Source of the DNA: Humisphaera borealis
GTDB lineage: Bacteria; Planctomycetota; Phycisphaerae; Tepidisphaerales; Tepidisphaeraceae
Assembly: GCF_015169395.1 (NCBI RefSeq)
Contig: NZ_CP063458.1
Location: 4,402,001 to 4,466,000, forward strand
Reading direction: 5' to 3'
Length of the DNA stretch: 64,000 nt
Position 1 is the stretch's first letter. Each line of letters opens with the position of its first letter. A program made the translations under genes and the position numbers. This document shows positions 34,278 through 42,636 of this stretch, in pieces. The notes below the pieces were generated by a model. It was not told the origin of the DNA. It worked only from the letters and a program-made list of their open reading frames with translations, and ran no database searches.

Positions 34278-35252
34278 TCAGTATCCCAGCGACTTGGCCG
34301 CCTCGCGAATGCGCTCAGCGCTTGCCCGCAATCCGGCCAGTTCTGCGTCGTTCAGCGGAACCGCGAGCGTCGCATCGACGCCTCGGCGGTTAACGACGCA
34401 TGGCACCGACAGGCAGACGTCGTCGATCGCCTCGGCGTCGGGGCGTCCCAATGGTCGCCAGTCTTTCAGCAGGCTGCTGACCGGCAGGACGCGGCCCTCA
34501 TCGTGCAGGATCGCTTCAAGGATCTTTCCCGTCGCCAGCCCGACGGCGTAGTTGGTCGCCCCTTTGCCTGCGATAATCTGGTACGCGGCATTCTTTACGT
34601 TCTCGAAGATCTCGGTGCGGTCGCGGACTGACAGCTTCCCATGGCCCTGCACCGCCCACTGGTGCAGCGGAACGTTCGCAACGCTCGCGGTGCTCCAGAG
34701 CGGCACCTCGCTGTCGCCGTGCTCGCCGGCGATGTATGCGTGGACGCTCTGCACCGCCACCTTCAGCCGTTCGGCGATCAGGAATCGGAACCGCGAACTG
34801 TCCAGCACCGTTCCACTGCCGAACACGCGCTGCGGCGGCAATCCACTGATCCTCTGAGCGATATAGGTGATCACATCGACCGGATTGGTCACCAGCAAGT
34901 AGACGGCGTTGGGGGCGACCTTCAGCAACTGCGGAAGGAGCGTTTTGCAGATACCGGCATTCGCGCCGGCGAGGTCCATCCGCGTCTGCCCCGGTTTCTG
35001 CTTTGCACCAGCGGTGATGACGACGACGTCGGCGTCGGCGCAGATCGCGATATCGTCCGAGCCTTCGATCTTCGCCATCGGCACGAACTGCAGGCCGTGG
35101 TTTAGGTCGAGCACCTCTGCGGTGACCTTGGCGCGGTTCAGGTCGTACAGAACGATCTGCCTGGCAATGCCACGGATCATCGCTGCGTACGCAATGGTCG
35201 CCCCGACACTGCCGGCTCCGATGACGGCAATCTTCGCAGTACGGTCTGTCAT
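34278..35252 (-). CDS. ldh: L-lactate dehydrogenase
   Basis: The 324-residue product is an NAD-dependent 2-hydroxyacid dehydrogenase of the LDH/MDH family. It has IAVIGAGSVGATIAYA for NAD, LVTNPVDVITY, GSGTVLDSSRFRFLIA, and the catalytic His in GEHGDSEVPLWS. The specificity loop reads GAKQKPGQTR with Gln where malate dehydrogenases carry Arg, so lactate/pyruvate is the likely pair. It follows the Rieske gene in the opposite transcription order (ldh is upstream on the minus strand, 92 bases away); co-transcription is possible. Confidence 0.92.
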   Translation of the reverse strand: MTDRTAKIAVIGAGSVGATIAYAAMIRGIARQIVLYDLNRAKVTAEVLDLNHGLQFVPMAKIEGSDDIAICADADVVVITAGAKQKPGQTRMDLAGANAGICKTLLPQLLKVAPNAVYLLVTNPVDVITYIAQRISGLPPQRVFGSGTVLDSSRFRFLIAERLKVAVQSVHAYIAGEHGDSEVPLWSTASVANVPLHQWAVQGHGKLSVRDRTEIFENVKNAAYQIIAGKGATNYAVGLATGKILEAILHDEGRVLPVSSLLKDWRPLGRPDAEAIDDVCLSVPCVVNRRGVDATLAVPLNDAELAGLRASAERIREAAKSLGY

Positions 35253-35281
35253 GTCGGCAATGGTATACCGGTGGGGGCGAA

Positions 35282-35917
35282 CTAAAACATGTACAGGCGG
35301 GCGATGGTCAGTAGAAGCGCTTCGAGAAGAAGAACTCCCGAAACGATTGAGAGCACGGAGCTTCGACGCCGGGACCGATTCCGCGGCATCGATGGGGCGG
35401 GCAATCCGTGCCGGTGTTCGATCGCGGCGATGATCAGGCTTGCTTCAAAACGGTCAATTCCAAGCCGAGCGGCTTCGCGGTAAAGCGCCTTGCGTTGGTC
35501 GTAGCGAAGCACGCCTTCGCCGAGTTGGGAGCGAACGCGCTCGGAGAACTCTTCCACCAGACCGACGGGCGACTGCAGGCCCGAAGCGATCGTCGCCGTT
35601 TGCCGGGCGACCATCGCCGCCGAGGCGACATTCTCGCGCGCGGCATCTTTACTGGCTTGATCGGAAAAGGTGACCGCAGGGGCAATTACCCGTGCGGGCA
35701 CAACGCGGGTCTTCACATGCCGCAGCCCCGCCTTGGCCGAAGCAGCGGGGCGAGCAGAGTCGACCTGTATGGCAAGGTTCTTGAGCGAAAGGTGCAGTCC
35801 GGCGGGATCGTCGCGATATCGATGCCGGATCTGCCGGGCTCGCCGACGATACGCAAACGCCGTCGCCGGGGAGGGGACGTCCTGGTCGATCTCGGGAATG
35901 TGGCTACCGGCGATCAC
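35282..35917 (-). CDS. Hypothetical protein with a C-terminal membrane anchor
   Basis: The product has 211 residues. Most is helical and basic, with a conserved-looking block near residues 130-175 (EFSERVRSQLGEGVLRYDQR, REAARLGIDRFEASLIIAAI). One C-terminal membrane segment ends it (VLSIVSGVLLLEALLLTIARL, about 188-208), suggesting a tail-anchored protein. The start is uncertain: GTG 35917 or TTG 35986. It lies 29 bases from the ldh start and is upstream of it on the same strand, so the two may share a transcript. I do not recognise the family. Confidence 0.55.
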   Translation of the reverse strand: MIAGSHIPEIDQDVPSPATAFAYRRRARQIRHRYRDDPAGLHLSLKNLAIQVDSARPAASAKAGLRHVKTRVVPARVIAPAVTFSDQASKDAARENVASAAMVARQTATIASGLQSPVGLVEEFSERVRSQLGEGVLRYDQRKALYREAARLGIDRFEASLIIAAIEHRHGLPAPSMPRNRSRRRSSVLSIVSGVLLLEALLLTIARLYMF

Positions 35918-36131
35918 ATGTTGCAGTCTACCGGCAACGAACGAAGTTCCGGCAGGAAATCTGCGAGGGTGACAACCTGTGGACAAGCGACAGGCACCCG
36001 AGAGCCGACAAGGCCCGTCGGCCAGAAAAGGACAAGACCCGCGTCGCGACCGCTACCGCGGTGCGACGCGGGCCTGCCAGGCTCCAAGACGTCTGTATAC
36101 CGGCTCGATTCGCCGGCGTGTAAGGGAGACC

Positions 36132-36395
36132 TTACTTCAGGTCTTTCATGTACTTCTTCGGATCGGCCTTAAACTTGGCGATGCAGTCGGCGCAACAGAA
36201 GGCGATCACTTTGTCTTCGTAGGTTGTCGTGACCTTCGGATCGACTTCGTTCTCTTTTTCAATCGGACAGAACTTGTTGACGGGCTTACTCGGATCCTTT
36301 TTGGCAGCGTCGGCGGCCAGAGGCTTATCCTGGGCGGCGAGTACCACCGCGCCGCAGGCGGTCAACAACAAGAGGGCAAGTACCAGATGACGCAT
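36132..36395 (-). CDS. Small exported protein with a TRASH/YHS-like metal-binding motif
   Basis: The 87-residue product has a signal peptide (MRHLVLALLLLTACGAVVLA, possibly a lipoprotein because LTACG resembles a lipobox). The mature part reads NKFCPIEKENEVDPKV, then TYEDKVIAFCCADCIAKF, then KADPKKYM. This is the pattern of YHS/TRASH domains, where Cys pairs hold a metal such as copper or zinc. AAGGAAG lies 9 bases before the ATG. Its neighbour is a ferredoxin on the same strand. Metal sensing or scavenging is an inference. Confidence 0.78.
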   Translation of the reverse strand: MRHLVLALLLLTACGAVVLAAQDKPLAADAAKKDPSKPVNKFCPIEKENEVDPKVTTTYEDKVIAFCCADCIAKFKADPKKYMKDLK

Positions 36396-36540
36396 GTGAG
36401 AACGCTTCCTTTCGCTCGCGGCGGGCTTGCAACGCATCCTTGCGCTGGCGGAGCCGATCCTACCGTTGTCATCGGTCGATTGAAAGGTGGTCCGATAAAG
36501 TTTACGGACGGACGAGTCAGTGCCTGCGGTTTTCTGACCC

Positions 36541-36801
36541 TTACTTCTTGTAGTACGACGTGTTACGTTCAATGAACTCGGCCCAGTCCGGGGGCAGATC
36601 TTCCTGGGGGAAGATCGCGGTCACCGGGCATTCATCGACGCAAAGCCCACAGTCAATGCAGGTGTCGGGGTCGATGTAGAGCATGTCTTCGGTTTCGAAG
36701 TCCGGATCGTTCTTGGTGGGGTGGATGCAGTCCACCGGGCACACGGTGACGCACGCCGTATCTTTCGTGCCGATACAAGGTTGCGCGATAATATGGGTCA
36801 T
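36541..36801 (-). CDS. 7Fe-type ferredoxin
   Basis: The 86-residue product has a first cluster motif CIGTKDTACVTVCPVDCI (residues 9-26) with the spacing of FdxA-type [3Fe-4S]/[4Fe-4S] ferredoxins. The second is CIDCGLCVDECP (residues 48-59) for a [4Fe-4S] cluster. The C-terminal helix (DWAEFIERNTSYYKK) is typical of the short 7Fe group. It carries electrons in the cytoplasm. It lies 145 bases upstream of the YHS-like gene on the minus strand. Confidence 0.92.
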   Translation of the reverse strand: MTHIIAQPCIGTKDTACVTVCPVDCIHPTKNDPDFETEDMLYIDPDTCIDCGLCVDECPVTAIFPQEDLPPDWAEFIERNTSYYKK

Positions 36802-37038
36802 AGCACTGTCGAGGAAAAGAACTCAGGGACCGACTGCGGGCGAGCGATTATACAGACTACCCGGCGAATGTCATGAGGCACGTGGATTATGACGGCGAGT
36901 TTGAAAATCGCCCCGGTCCGCCAAGGTGTCCCCCACGGCCGGCCTCGGAGCTGGCATTCGGGCGTATACCGCCGCTTCAATCGAGTGTCGTCACAACCGC
37001 TCATTATCCCCCACAAGGAATAAACCGAAGAACGGATC

Positions 37039-38691
37039 GTGACGACCTTCTCGCCCGACCTGCGCCCTCTCCCAGCCGTTGCTGCACCCGTGCAGACCCG
37101 TTCGGTCGGAGCCGTCGGTCTTGTTTTGATCGCAGGGTTGTTCGTTGCCTTGTGCCATGTCTGGCTCGTGTCAGCCGGCTATTGGGCCCACTGGCCCATG
37201 TACAGCGACCGCTATGACCGTCTGGCGACGGCTTTTGCCGCCGGGCAGACCCATCTGACCATTGCCCCCGACCCGGCGATGCTCGCATTGGCCAATCCCT
37301 ACGACCCGGTCGCCAACGAAGTCTATCGAAAGCAGCCCGGCGTCCATGACGCCTGCCTGTACAACGGAAAGCTCTACTACTACTGGGGACCGACGCCGGG
37401 CCTGATGCTTGTTCCCGCAAAGCTCCTGCTGGGCAATCGAGTCACGATCGCCGATCAGCATCTTTGCTTCACATTTGCGATGGGCCTCGTTGCCGTCACG
37501 GGGTTGATGCTGCTTCGTCTTCGGGTGGCGTTCTATTCGTCGTCGCCAGTCTGGCTCCCGGCGCTGGGTGTGTTGTTGACCGGACTCAGTACGCCCATCA
37601 CCTGCATCATGACCCGGGCAGCGGTTTACGAGGCAGCAATCCTCGGCGGCCAGTTCTTTCTGCTCGCGGGGATCTACCTCGCATGGCGCGCGATCTCAGG
37701 ATTCAGCGCCGGGGCAGATGTGGCGGCCGACAGCACCTTCGTCAATCGCCGTTCACACCGAGCACTGCTGCTCGCGGGCGTATGCCTGGCGAACGCGGTG
37801 GGCAGCCGCGTGAGTCTTGCGGTCACCGTAACGGCGATCGGATTGGTCATCGTCGGCGTGATCGTCTGGCGGTATCGACATCAGCCGAGGCAATGCCTTA
37901 AGGCGCTCGCATTTTTCGGTCTGCCGCTTGTCGTCTCGGCGGTGGGGCTGTGTGTCTACAACGCCGTCCGGTTTGATCACCCGCTGCAATTCGGACAGAA
38001 GTATCAGCTCGGCGGGGCGGACCTTTTGGCGTTGCCCGGATTGTTCGGCATCGACAACCTCTGGCCTAATCTCTGGAGCTACTTCGTCCGGCCGATCGCG
38101 GGGCTCGACCACTTTCCTTTTCTCATCGCCGTTCAGGGCTTCGAGCAGTTCCCTGCCTTCATTCGCATACCGCCGGGGTACGAAATCTACGAGCCGATCA
38201 GTGGCCTGCCTCGGGTGATGCCGGTCCTCGTGGTCATCCCGCTGGCGGCGATCCTAGGATCGCGCGCGCTGTCGATCGCGCGCACGCCGGCCCCAGGAAC
38301 TGCCACAAAAGCAGATGACGGCGGCCGCGCTCTTCGGACACCCGTCATCCTGCTTCTGCTGGCGGCCGTCCTCGGTTTCGCGCCGGTGCTGTTGATGATC
38401 GGGTCTTCGCAGCGGTACCTCGCCGACTTCACACCGCCCCTTGTCATCGTTGCGATCGTCGCGGTCTGGCATCTGACCGATGTTCGACGCGTCAGTGCCC
38501 GCTCGGCCCGCCGACTTCTCACGAGCTTTACCTGCCTTGCCGCTATCACTCTTGGCATTGGCGTGCTCATTTCGATCGACGGATATGGTGCCCACTTCCG
38601 GTTGAAGAACGCGCGGCTTTACGAATCACTCGGCGGTCAGATCGAACCCGAAAGCGAAAACACAACGGACATCACTCATGCAAAGCACTGA
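37039..38691 (+). CDS. Polytopic membrane protein, GT39/PMT-like glycosyltransferase candidate
   Basis: The 550-residue product has about 11 hydrophobic segments. The first lumenal loop holds the motif LYNGKLYYYWGPTPGLMLVP (near residue 110), seen in some polyprenyl-phosphate-sugar-dependent transferases. An early acidic/Arg pair lies in MYSDRYDRLATAF, where PMT-type enzymes carry their catalytic Asp. It probably moves a sugar from a lipid carrier to an acceptor outside the membrane. GTG 37039 was taken as start. Its stop overlaps the start of the next gene by 14 bases, so the two are coupled. The 237-base gap upstream shows no clear structure. Confidence 0.72.
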   Translation: MTTFSPDLRPLPAVAAPVQTRSVGAVGLVLIAGLFVALCHVWLVSAGYWAHWPMYSDRYDRLATAFAAGQTHLTIAPDPAMLALANPYDPVANEVYRKQPGVHDACLYNGKLYYYWGPTPGLMLVPAKLLLGNRVTIADQHLCFTFAMGLVAVTGLMLLRLRVAFYSSSPVWLPALGVLLTGLSTPITCIMTRAAVYEAAILGGQFFLLAGIYLAWRAISGFSAGADVAADSTFVNRRSHRALLLAGVCLANAVGSRVSLAVTVTAIGLVIVGVIVWRYRHQPRQCLKALAFFGLPLVVSAVGLCVYNAVRFDHPLQFGQKYQLGGADLLALPGLFGIDNLWPNLWSYFVRPIAGLDHFPFLIAVQGFEQFPAFIRIPPGYEIYEPISGLPRVMPVLVVIPLAAILGSRALSIARTPAPGTATKADDGGRALRTPVILLLLAAVLGFAPVLLMIGSSQRYLADFTPPLVIVAIVAVWHLTDVRRVSARSARRLLTSFTCLAAITLGIGVLISIDGYGAHFRLKNARLYESLGGQIEPESENTTDITHAKH

Positions 38692-40516
38692 AGAATCCAC
38701 CACCCTGATGACCGTCGGCGGCGAGATCGGCGAGACCGACCGACCCATGCAGACTTGCTGCCCCCTGTGCCGGTCGCGACGCCTGCACTACGCGTTCTCC
38801 ATTCCAGGCCCGAAGACTGCCGAAAACGCGGCGCAGGGCGACGGCCTCCGCGTGGTGCGATGCGACGAATGCCGCTTCATGCTGCTGAACCCGCAGCCGT
38901 CCGATGCCGAGCTCAGATCGATCTACTCCGCCGACTACTTCCTGTCGGACGAACAAGGTCACGCGGAGAGGATGAAGTCATCCACCGCGCGCGGTTATCT
39001 TGAGATGCTCTCCCGGTACCGCGGTTCAACCGGCGGAAGGCTTCTCGAAGTCGGCTGCGGCCAGGGTGAAGGCATGGTTGAAGCGGCCGCGGCAGGCTAC
39101 GAAATCGTCGGCGTTGAGATCTCCCAGTCATCGGCGGACGTCGCGCGAGACCGTCTAGCGATGGCATCGGGCCGGTCGGGAGCGACGGCATCGGGGACTG
39201 TGCACTGTTCGACACTTGAAGAGGTCGATCTTGCCGAGGCGTCATTTGACGTATGCATCCTCGCCGACGTTATCGAGCATGCCCGCGACCCGCTGGCGAT
39301 GCTTCGGCGGATTCGCACGCTTCTCAAGCCGGACGGCGTGCTGCTCATCGCCACCCCTTCGCTCGACTCCTGGTCGGCAAAGCTGATGAAGCGCAGCTGG
39401 ATGGAGTTTAAGCCCGAGCACCTGAGTTACTTCGATCGCAACACACTTCAGAACATGCTTTTCCTGGCCGGCTTCTCCGACACGATCGTTACGCCGGGCT
39501 ACAAGACGCTCAATCTGGATTACGTCGCGGGCCATTTCGAAAAGTTCCCCGTGCCGATGTTCAGCCGGCTCGTTAGAACGACATCGCGCCTCTTGCCCAG
39601 GCGGCTTCGCCGGCGTGATGTGCGTGTGGTGGCGAGCGGGATGGTCGCGATGACGCGCGTAAATCCTGCCGCGGGCGAACAGCCGATTCGGAAGCAGCAC
39701 ACGCTCTCGATCGTCATTCCCGCGTTCAACGAGAGCGCGACGGTCGGGCCGTTGCTGGACGCGGTGCTGAAGAAGCAGATTCCGAACCTGGCGATCGAGG
39801 TGATCGTGGTCGAGAGCAACTCGACCGACGGCACGCGGCAGATCGTCGAAGAGTACGCCGGGCATCCGCGTGTCACGGCAATCTTCGAGGACAAACCCCG
39901 CGGCAAGGGCCATGCCGTGCGCACCGGATTGAATGCCGCACAAGGCGATTTCGTGCTCATCCAGGATGCCGATCTTGAATACGACCTGGAAGACTACGAC
40001 GTGCTCCTGGAGCCGCTGATCACCGGCCGCGAGGCGATCGTGCTGGGCAGCCGTCATGGCGGCGACGCCTGGTGGAAGATGCGTCAGTTCGAGCGACAGC
40101 CGATCACCAGTGCGTTTCTTAATTTCGGGCACTGGGTTTTCACGACGCTCGTGAACGTTCTGTTCCGGCAGAAGCTGCGTGACCCGTTTACGATGTACAA
40201 GGTCTTCCGCCGTGATTGCCTTGCGGGGCTGGAGTTCTACTGCAACCGGTTCGACTTCGACTACGAGCTGCTGATCAAGCTCATTCGCAAGGGCTACAAG
40301 CCGATTGAGATTCCGGTGAACTACCGATCGCGAAGCTTCAAGGAAGGCAAGAAGGTGAGCACCTTCCGGGATCCGATCAACTGGCTCAGGGCACTTGCAT
40401 GGCTGCGGGTCACCCGGATCGATCCCCTGGGTGTCGTTGCGCGATCGGCCCGACCGACGATTGCGACGACGGCGAGCCTCGGCAGTGACGACGCGTCGCT
40501 CCGCAATGCGGCTTGA
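38678..40516 (+). CDS. Fusion of a SAM methyltransferase and a DPM-like family 2 glycosyltransferase
   Basis: The product has 612 residues. Residues 28-65 form a Cys4 zinc knuckle (CPLC...CDEC). Residues 100-245 are a class I methyltransferase (RLLEVGCGQGEGMVEAAAAG, DVCILADVIEHARDPLAML, LKPDGVLLIATPS). Residues 340-560 are a GT-A glycosyltransferase like dolichyl/polyprenyl-phosphate mannose synthases (TLSIVIPAFNESATVGPLL, VVESNSTDGTRQIV, KGHAVRTGLNAAQG, QDADLEYDLEDY). The C-terminal FKEGKKVSTFRD is typical of that group. Such GTs load a sugar onto undecaprenyl phosphate, which would supply the upstream membrane transferase. The methyltransferase may modify the same sugar or lipid. I see no frameshift; the fusion looks genuine. 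Confidence 0.88.
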   Translation: MQSTEESTTLMTVGGEIGETDRPMQTCCPLCRSRRLHYAFSIPGPKTAENAAQGDGLRVVRCDECRFMLLNPQPSDAELRSIYSADYFLSDEQGHAERMKSSTARGYLEMLSRYRGSTGGRLLEVGCGQGEGMVEAAAAGYEIVGVEISQSSADVARDRLAMASGRSGATASGTVHCSTLEEVDLAEASFDVCILADVIEHARDPLAMLRRIRTLLKPDGVLLIATPSLDSWSAKLMKRSWMEFKPEHLSYFDRNTLQNMLFLAGFSDTIVTPGYKTLNLDYVAGHFEKFPVPMFSRLVRTTSRLLPRRLRRRDVRVVASGMVAMTRVNPAAGEQPIRKQHTLSIVIPAFNESATVGPLLDAVLKKQIPNLAIEVIVVESNSTDGTRQIVEEYAGHPRVTAIFEDKPRGKGHAVRTGLNAAQGDFVLIQDADLEYDLEDYDVLLEPLITGREAIVLGSRHGGDAWWKMRQFERQPITSAFLNFGHWVFTTLVNVLFRQKLRDPFTMYKVFRRDCLAGLEFYCNRFDFDYELLIKLIRKGYKPIEIPVNYRSRSFKEGKKVSTFRDPINWLRALAWLRVTRIDPLGVVARSARPTIATTASLGSDDASLRNAA

Positions 40517-40630
40517 TGCGCTGTTGATGATGGTCGCGGCGGTGGCGCGGTGCGGTGAATGTTGCCTCGCCGGACGCAGCGGTCGACTCGCAATCGGCCG
40601 CGCCATCGAATAGTCTCCCTGGCAACCATC

Positions 40631-41587
40631 ATGGCACGTTACTTCATCACCGGCGGAGCCGGATTTATCGGCAGCAATCTTGCAGATCGGCTACTGGCCG
40701 ACGGTCACCAGGTGACGGTTTACGACAACCTCTCCACAGGACAGCGCGAGTTCATCGCCCCGGCGAGCAGGCAGAAGGGCTTTACCCTGATCGAAGGCGA
40801 TGTGCTCGACGAGAGCCGCCTGGGCTCGGCGGTCGCCGGGCACGACTTCGTCTTCCATCTGGCCGCCAACGCTGACGTTCGCTTCGGCACCGACCACCCC
40901 CGGCGCGACCTCGAGCAAAACACCATTGCAACTTACAACGTACTCGAGGCAATGCGCCTTGCCGGCATCAAGCGGATCGCCTTCAGCTCGACAGGCAGTA
41001 TCTACGGCGAAGCAGCGACGATCCCCACACCCGAGGATGCGCCCTTCCCGATCCAGACGTCGCTCTATGGTGCCAGCAAGCTCGCCGGCGAAGGCCTCAT
41101 CAGCGCGTATGTCAGCGGTTTCGGCTTTTCCGCGTACATCTTCCGGTTCGTCTCGATTCTTGGCGAACGATACAGCCACGGGCACGTGTTCGACTTCTTC
41201 CACGCTCTCGCGAAAGATCCGACCAGGCTCCGCGTGCTCGGCAATGGCAAGCAGCGGAAAAGCTATCTCTATGTAAAGGACTGCGTCGAAGCGATCCTGA
41301 CGGTCATTGAGAAGTCCGCCGAGCCCGTCGCGATCTACAATCTGGGCACCGATGAGTATTGCCAGGTGAACGACTCCATTGGCTGGATCTGCGGCAAGCT
41401 GGGCGTGAATCCCGAGCGGCAGTACACCGGCGGCGACCGGGGATGGATCGGCGACAACCCCTTCATCTTCCTTGATACGAAGAAAGTCCGCTCGCTCGGA
41501 TGGAAACCCAGGCTCACGATTCAGAAGGGCGTTGAAAAGACCGTGGAATACCTGACGGCCAACCCGTGGCTGTTCGAGAGGCGCTAG
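40631..41587 (+). CDS. NAD-dependent nucleotide-sugar epimerase/dehydratase
   Basis: The 318-residue extended SDR has the NAD motif TGGAGFIGSNLADRLL (residues 7-22), LAANADVRFG, a catalytic Ser in SSTGSIYGEA, and the YxxxK pair in SLYGASKLAGE. YSHGHVFDFFHAL and a C-terminal sugar-binding part follow (GNGKQRKSYLYVKDCVEAIL). It resembles UDP-glucose 4-epimerase relatives; the exact nucleotide sugar is unknown. ATG 40631 was chosen; the longer frame adds 24 basic residues outside the fold. It probably makes a sugar precursor for the neighbouring transferases. Confidence 0.88.
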   Translation: MARYFITGGAGFIGSNLADRLLADGHQVTVYDNLSTGQREFIAPASRQKGFTLIEGDVLDESRLGSAVAGHDFVFHLAANADVRFGTDHPRRDLEQNTIATYNVLEAMRLAGIKRIAFSSTGSIYGEAATIPTPEDAPFPIQTSLYGASKLAGEGLISAYVSGFGFSAYIFRFVSILGERYSHGHVFDFFHALAKDPTRLRVLGNGKQRKSYLYVKDCVEAILTVIEKSAEPVAIYNLGTDEYCQVNDSIGWICGKLGVNPERQYTGGDRGWIGDNPFIFLDTKKVRSLGWKPRLTIQKGVEKTVEYLTANPWLFERR

Positions 41588-41661
41588 CAGAGCGAACCGG
41601 CCCTGCTGTGCGGGCCACCGACCGAGTCCTCTCCCTCGTACCGGGAGATGGAGCGAAAGTC

Positions 41662-42525
41662 ATGCTCCCACTTCAATCCAAACTCGCATTGGTCACCGGT
41701 GCCTCGCGCGGTCTCGGCGAAGCGATCGCCCGCCAACTCTGGTCGGCCGGTGCGTCGCTCGCGCTGGTAGCCCGCGACAGCAAGGCTTTGGAAGAACTCG
41801 CCGCCAGCCTTCCGGAAGCACCTTCTGAAGGTCAGAGGCTTGGCGTGTTCCCCGCGGATATTGCCGACATCGCGTCTCTCGAAGCATCGTTTGCCGGCAT
41901 TTCCGCGCAGCTCGGCGACGTGGACGTACTGGTGAACAACGCGGCCATTCAGGGCCCGCTGGGGCCGTTGGAGTCCATCGATTTCGCCGCTTGGAAGCAG
42001 GTTTTTGACGTCGATCTATTCGCCGCGGTCCGGCTGTGCCAGCTTGTCATCCCGGGGATGCGGCGTCGGGGCGGCGGTAAGATCATCAACATCTCCGGCG
42101 GCGGTGCGACGGGCCCCCGGCCCGATGTGACCGCCTACGCGTGCGCCAAGACCGCATTGGTCCGCCTCGCCGAGACGCTGGCCGAAGAGCTGAAAGACGC
42201 CAGGATCGATGTCAATTCCGTGTCTCCCGGCGCCATGAATACCCGCATGCTTGAGGAGACCCTCGCGGCCGGGCCGGCCGGCATCAGGCGGGAGTTCCAG
42301 CAGGCGATGGAGCGAAAGCAGAAAGGGAGCGGCGTTCCTCCGGAGAAGGCCGCCGAACTGGTCGTTTTCCTGGCGTCGCCGGCGAGCGATGGCATCTCAG
42401 GCAAAATCATCAGTGCCGTCTGGGACCCCTGGCGTGCCCTCCCGGGTCATCTGCAAATGCTGGCCAATTCTGATGTCTTTACCCTTCGTCGGATCACGGA
42501 GAAGGACCGGCAAATCACCTTCTAG
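41662..42525 (+). CDS. Short-chain dehydrogenase/reductase
   Basis: The 287-residue product is a classical SDR with LALVTGASRGLGEAIA for the cofactor, VDVLVNNAAIQGPLGP, a catalytic Ser in NISGGGATGP, and Tyr/Lys in YACAKTALVRL. The tail (PPEKAAELVVFLASPASDGI then SGKIISAVWDPW) is characteristic of sugar/polyol SDRs. The substrate is unknown. It follows the epimerase after 74 bases on the same strand and is likely part of the glycan cluster. Confidence 0.88.
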   Translation: MLPLQSKLALVTGASRGLGEAIARQLWSAGASLALVARDSKALEELAASLPEAPSEGQRLGVFPADIADIASLEASFAGISAQLGDVDVLVNNAAIQGPLGPLESIDFAAWKQVFDVDLFAAVRLCQLVIPGMRRRGGGKIINISGGGATGPRPDVTAYACAKTALVRLAETLAEELKDARIDVNSVSPGAMNTRMLEETLAAGPAGIRREFQQAMERKQKGSGVPPEKAAELVVFLASPASDGISGKIISAVWDPWRALPGHLQMLANSDVFTLRRITEKDRQITF

Positions 42526-42636
42526 TGTGGCCCCTCGCATCGAAATCCGCCGGGGGGAAACCCGACGAAGGAAGCTGCCGGCAGACGGACTCCACCTCGC
42601 GAAGCCGACGCATCGGGCGTTGTCACTGTCCGGTGC

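Noticed and set aside
34278-35252. Malate dehydrogenase call for the LDH-like gene
   Set aside because: The substrate loop has Gln (GAKQKPGQTR) where malate enzymes have Arg, so lactate dehydrogenase fits better.
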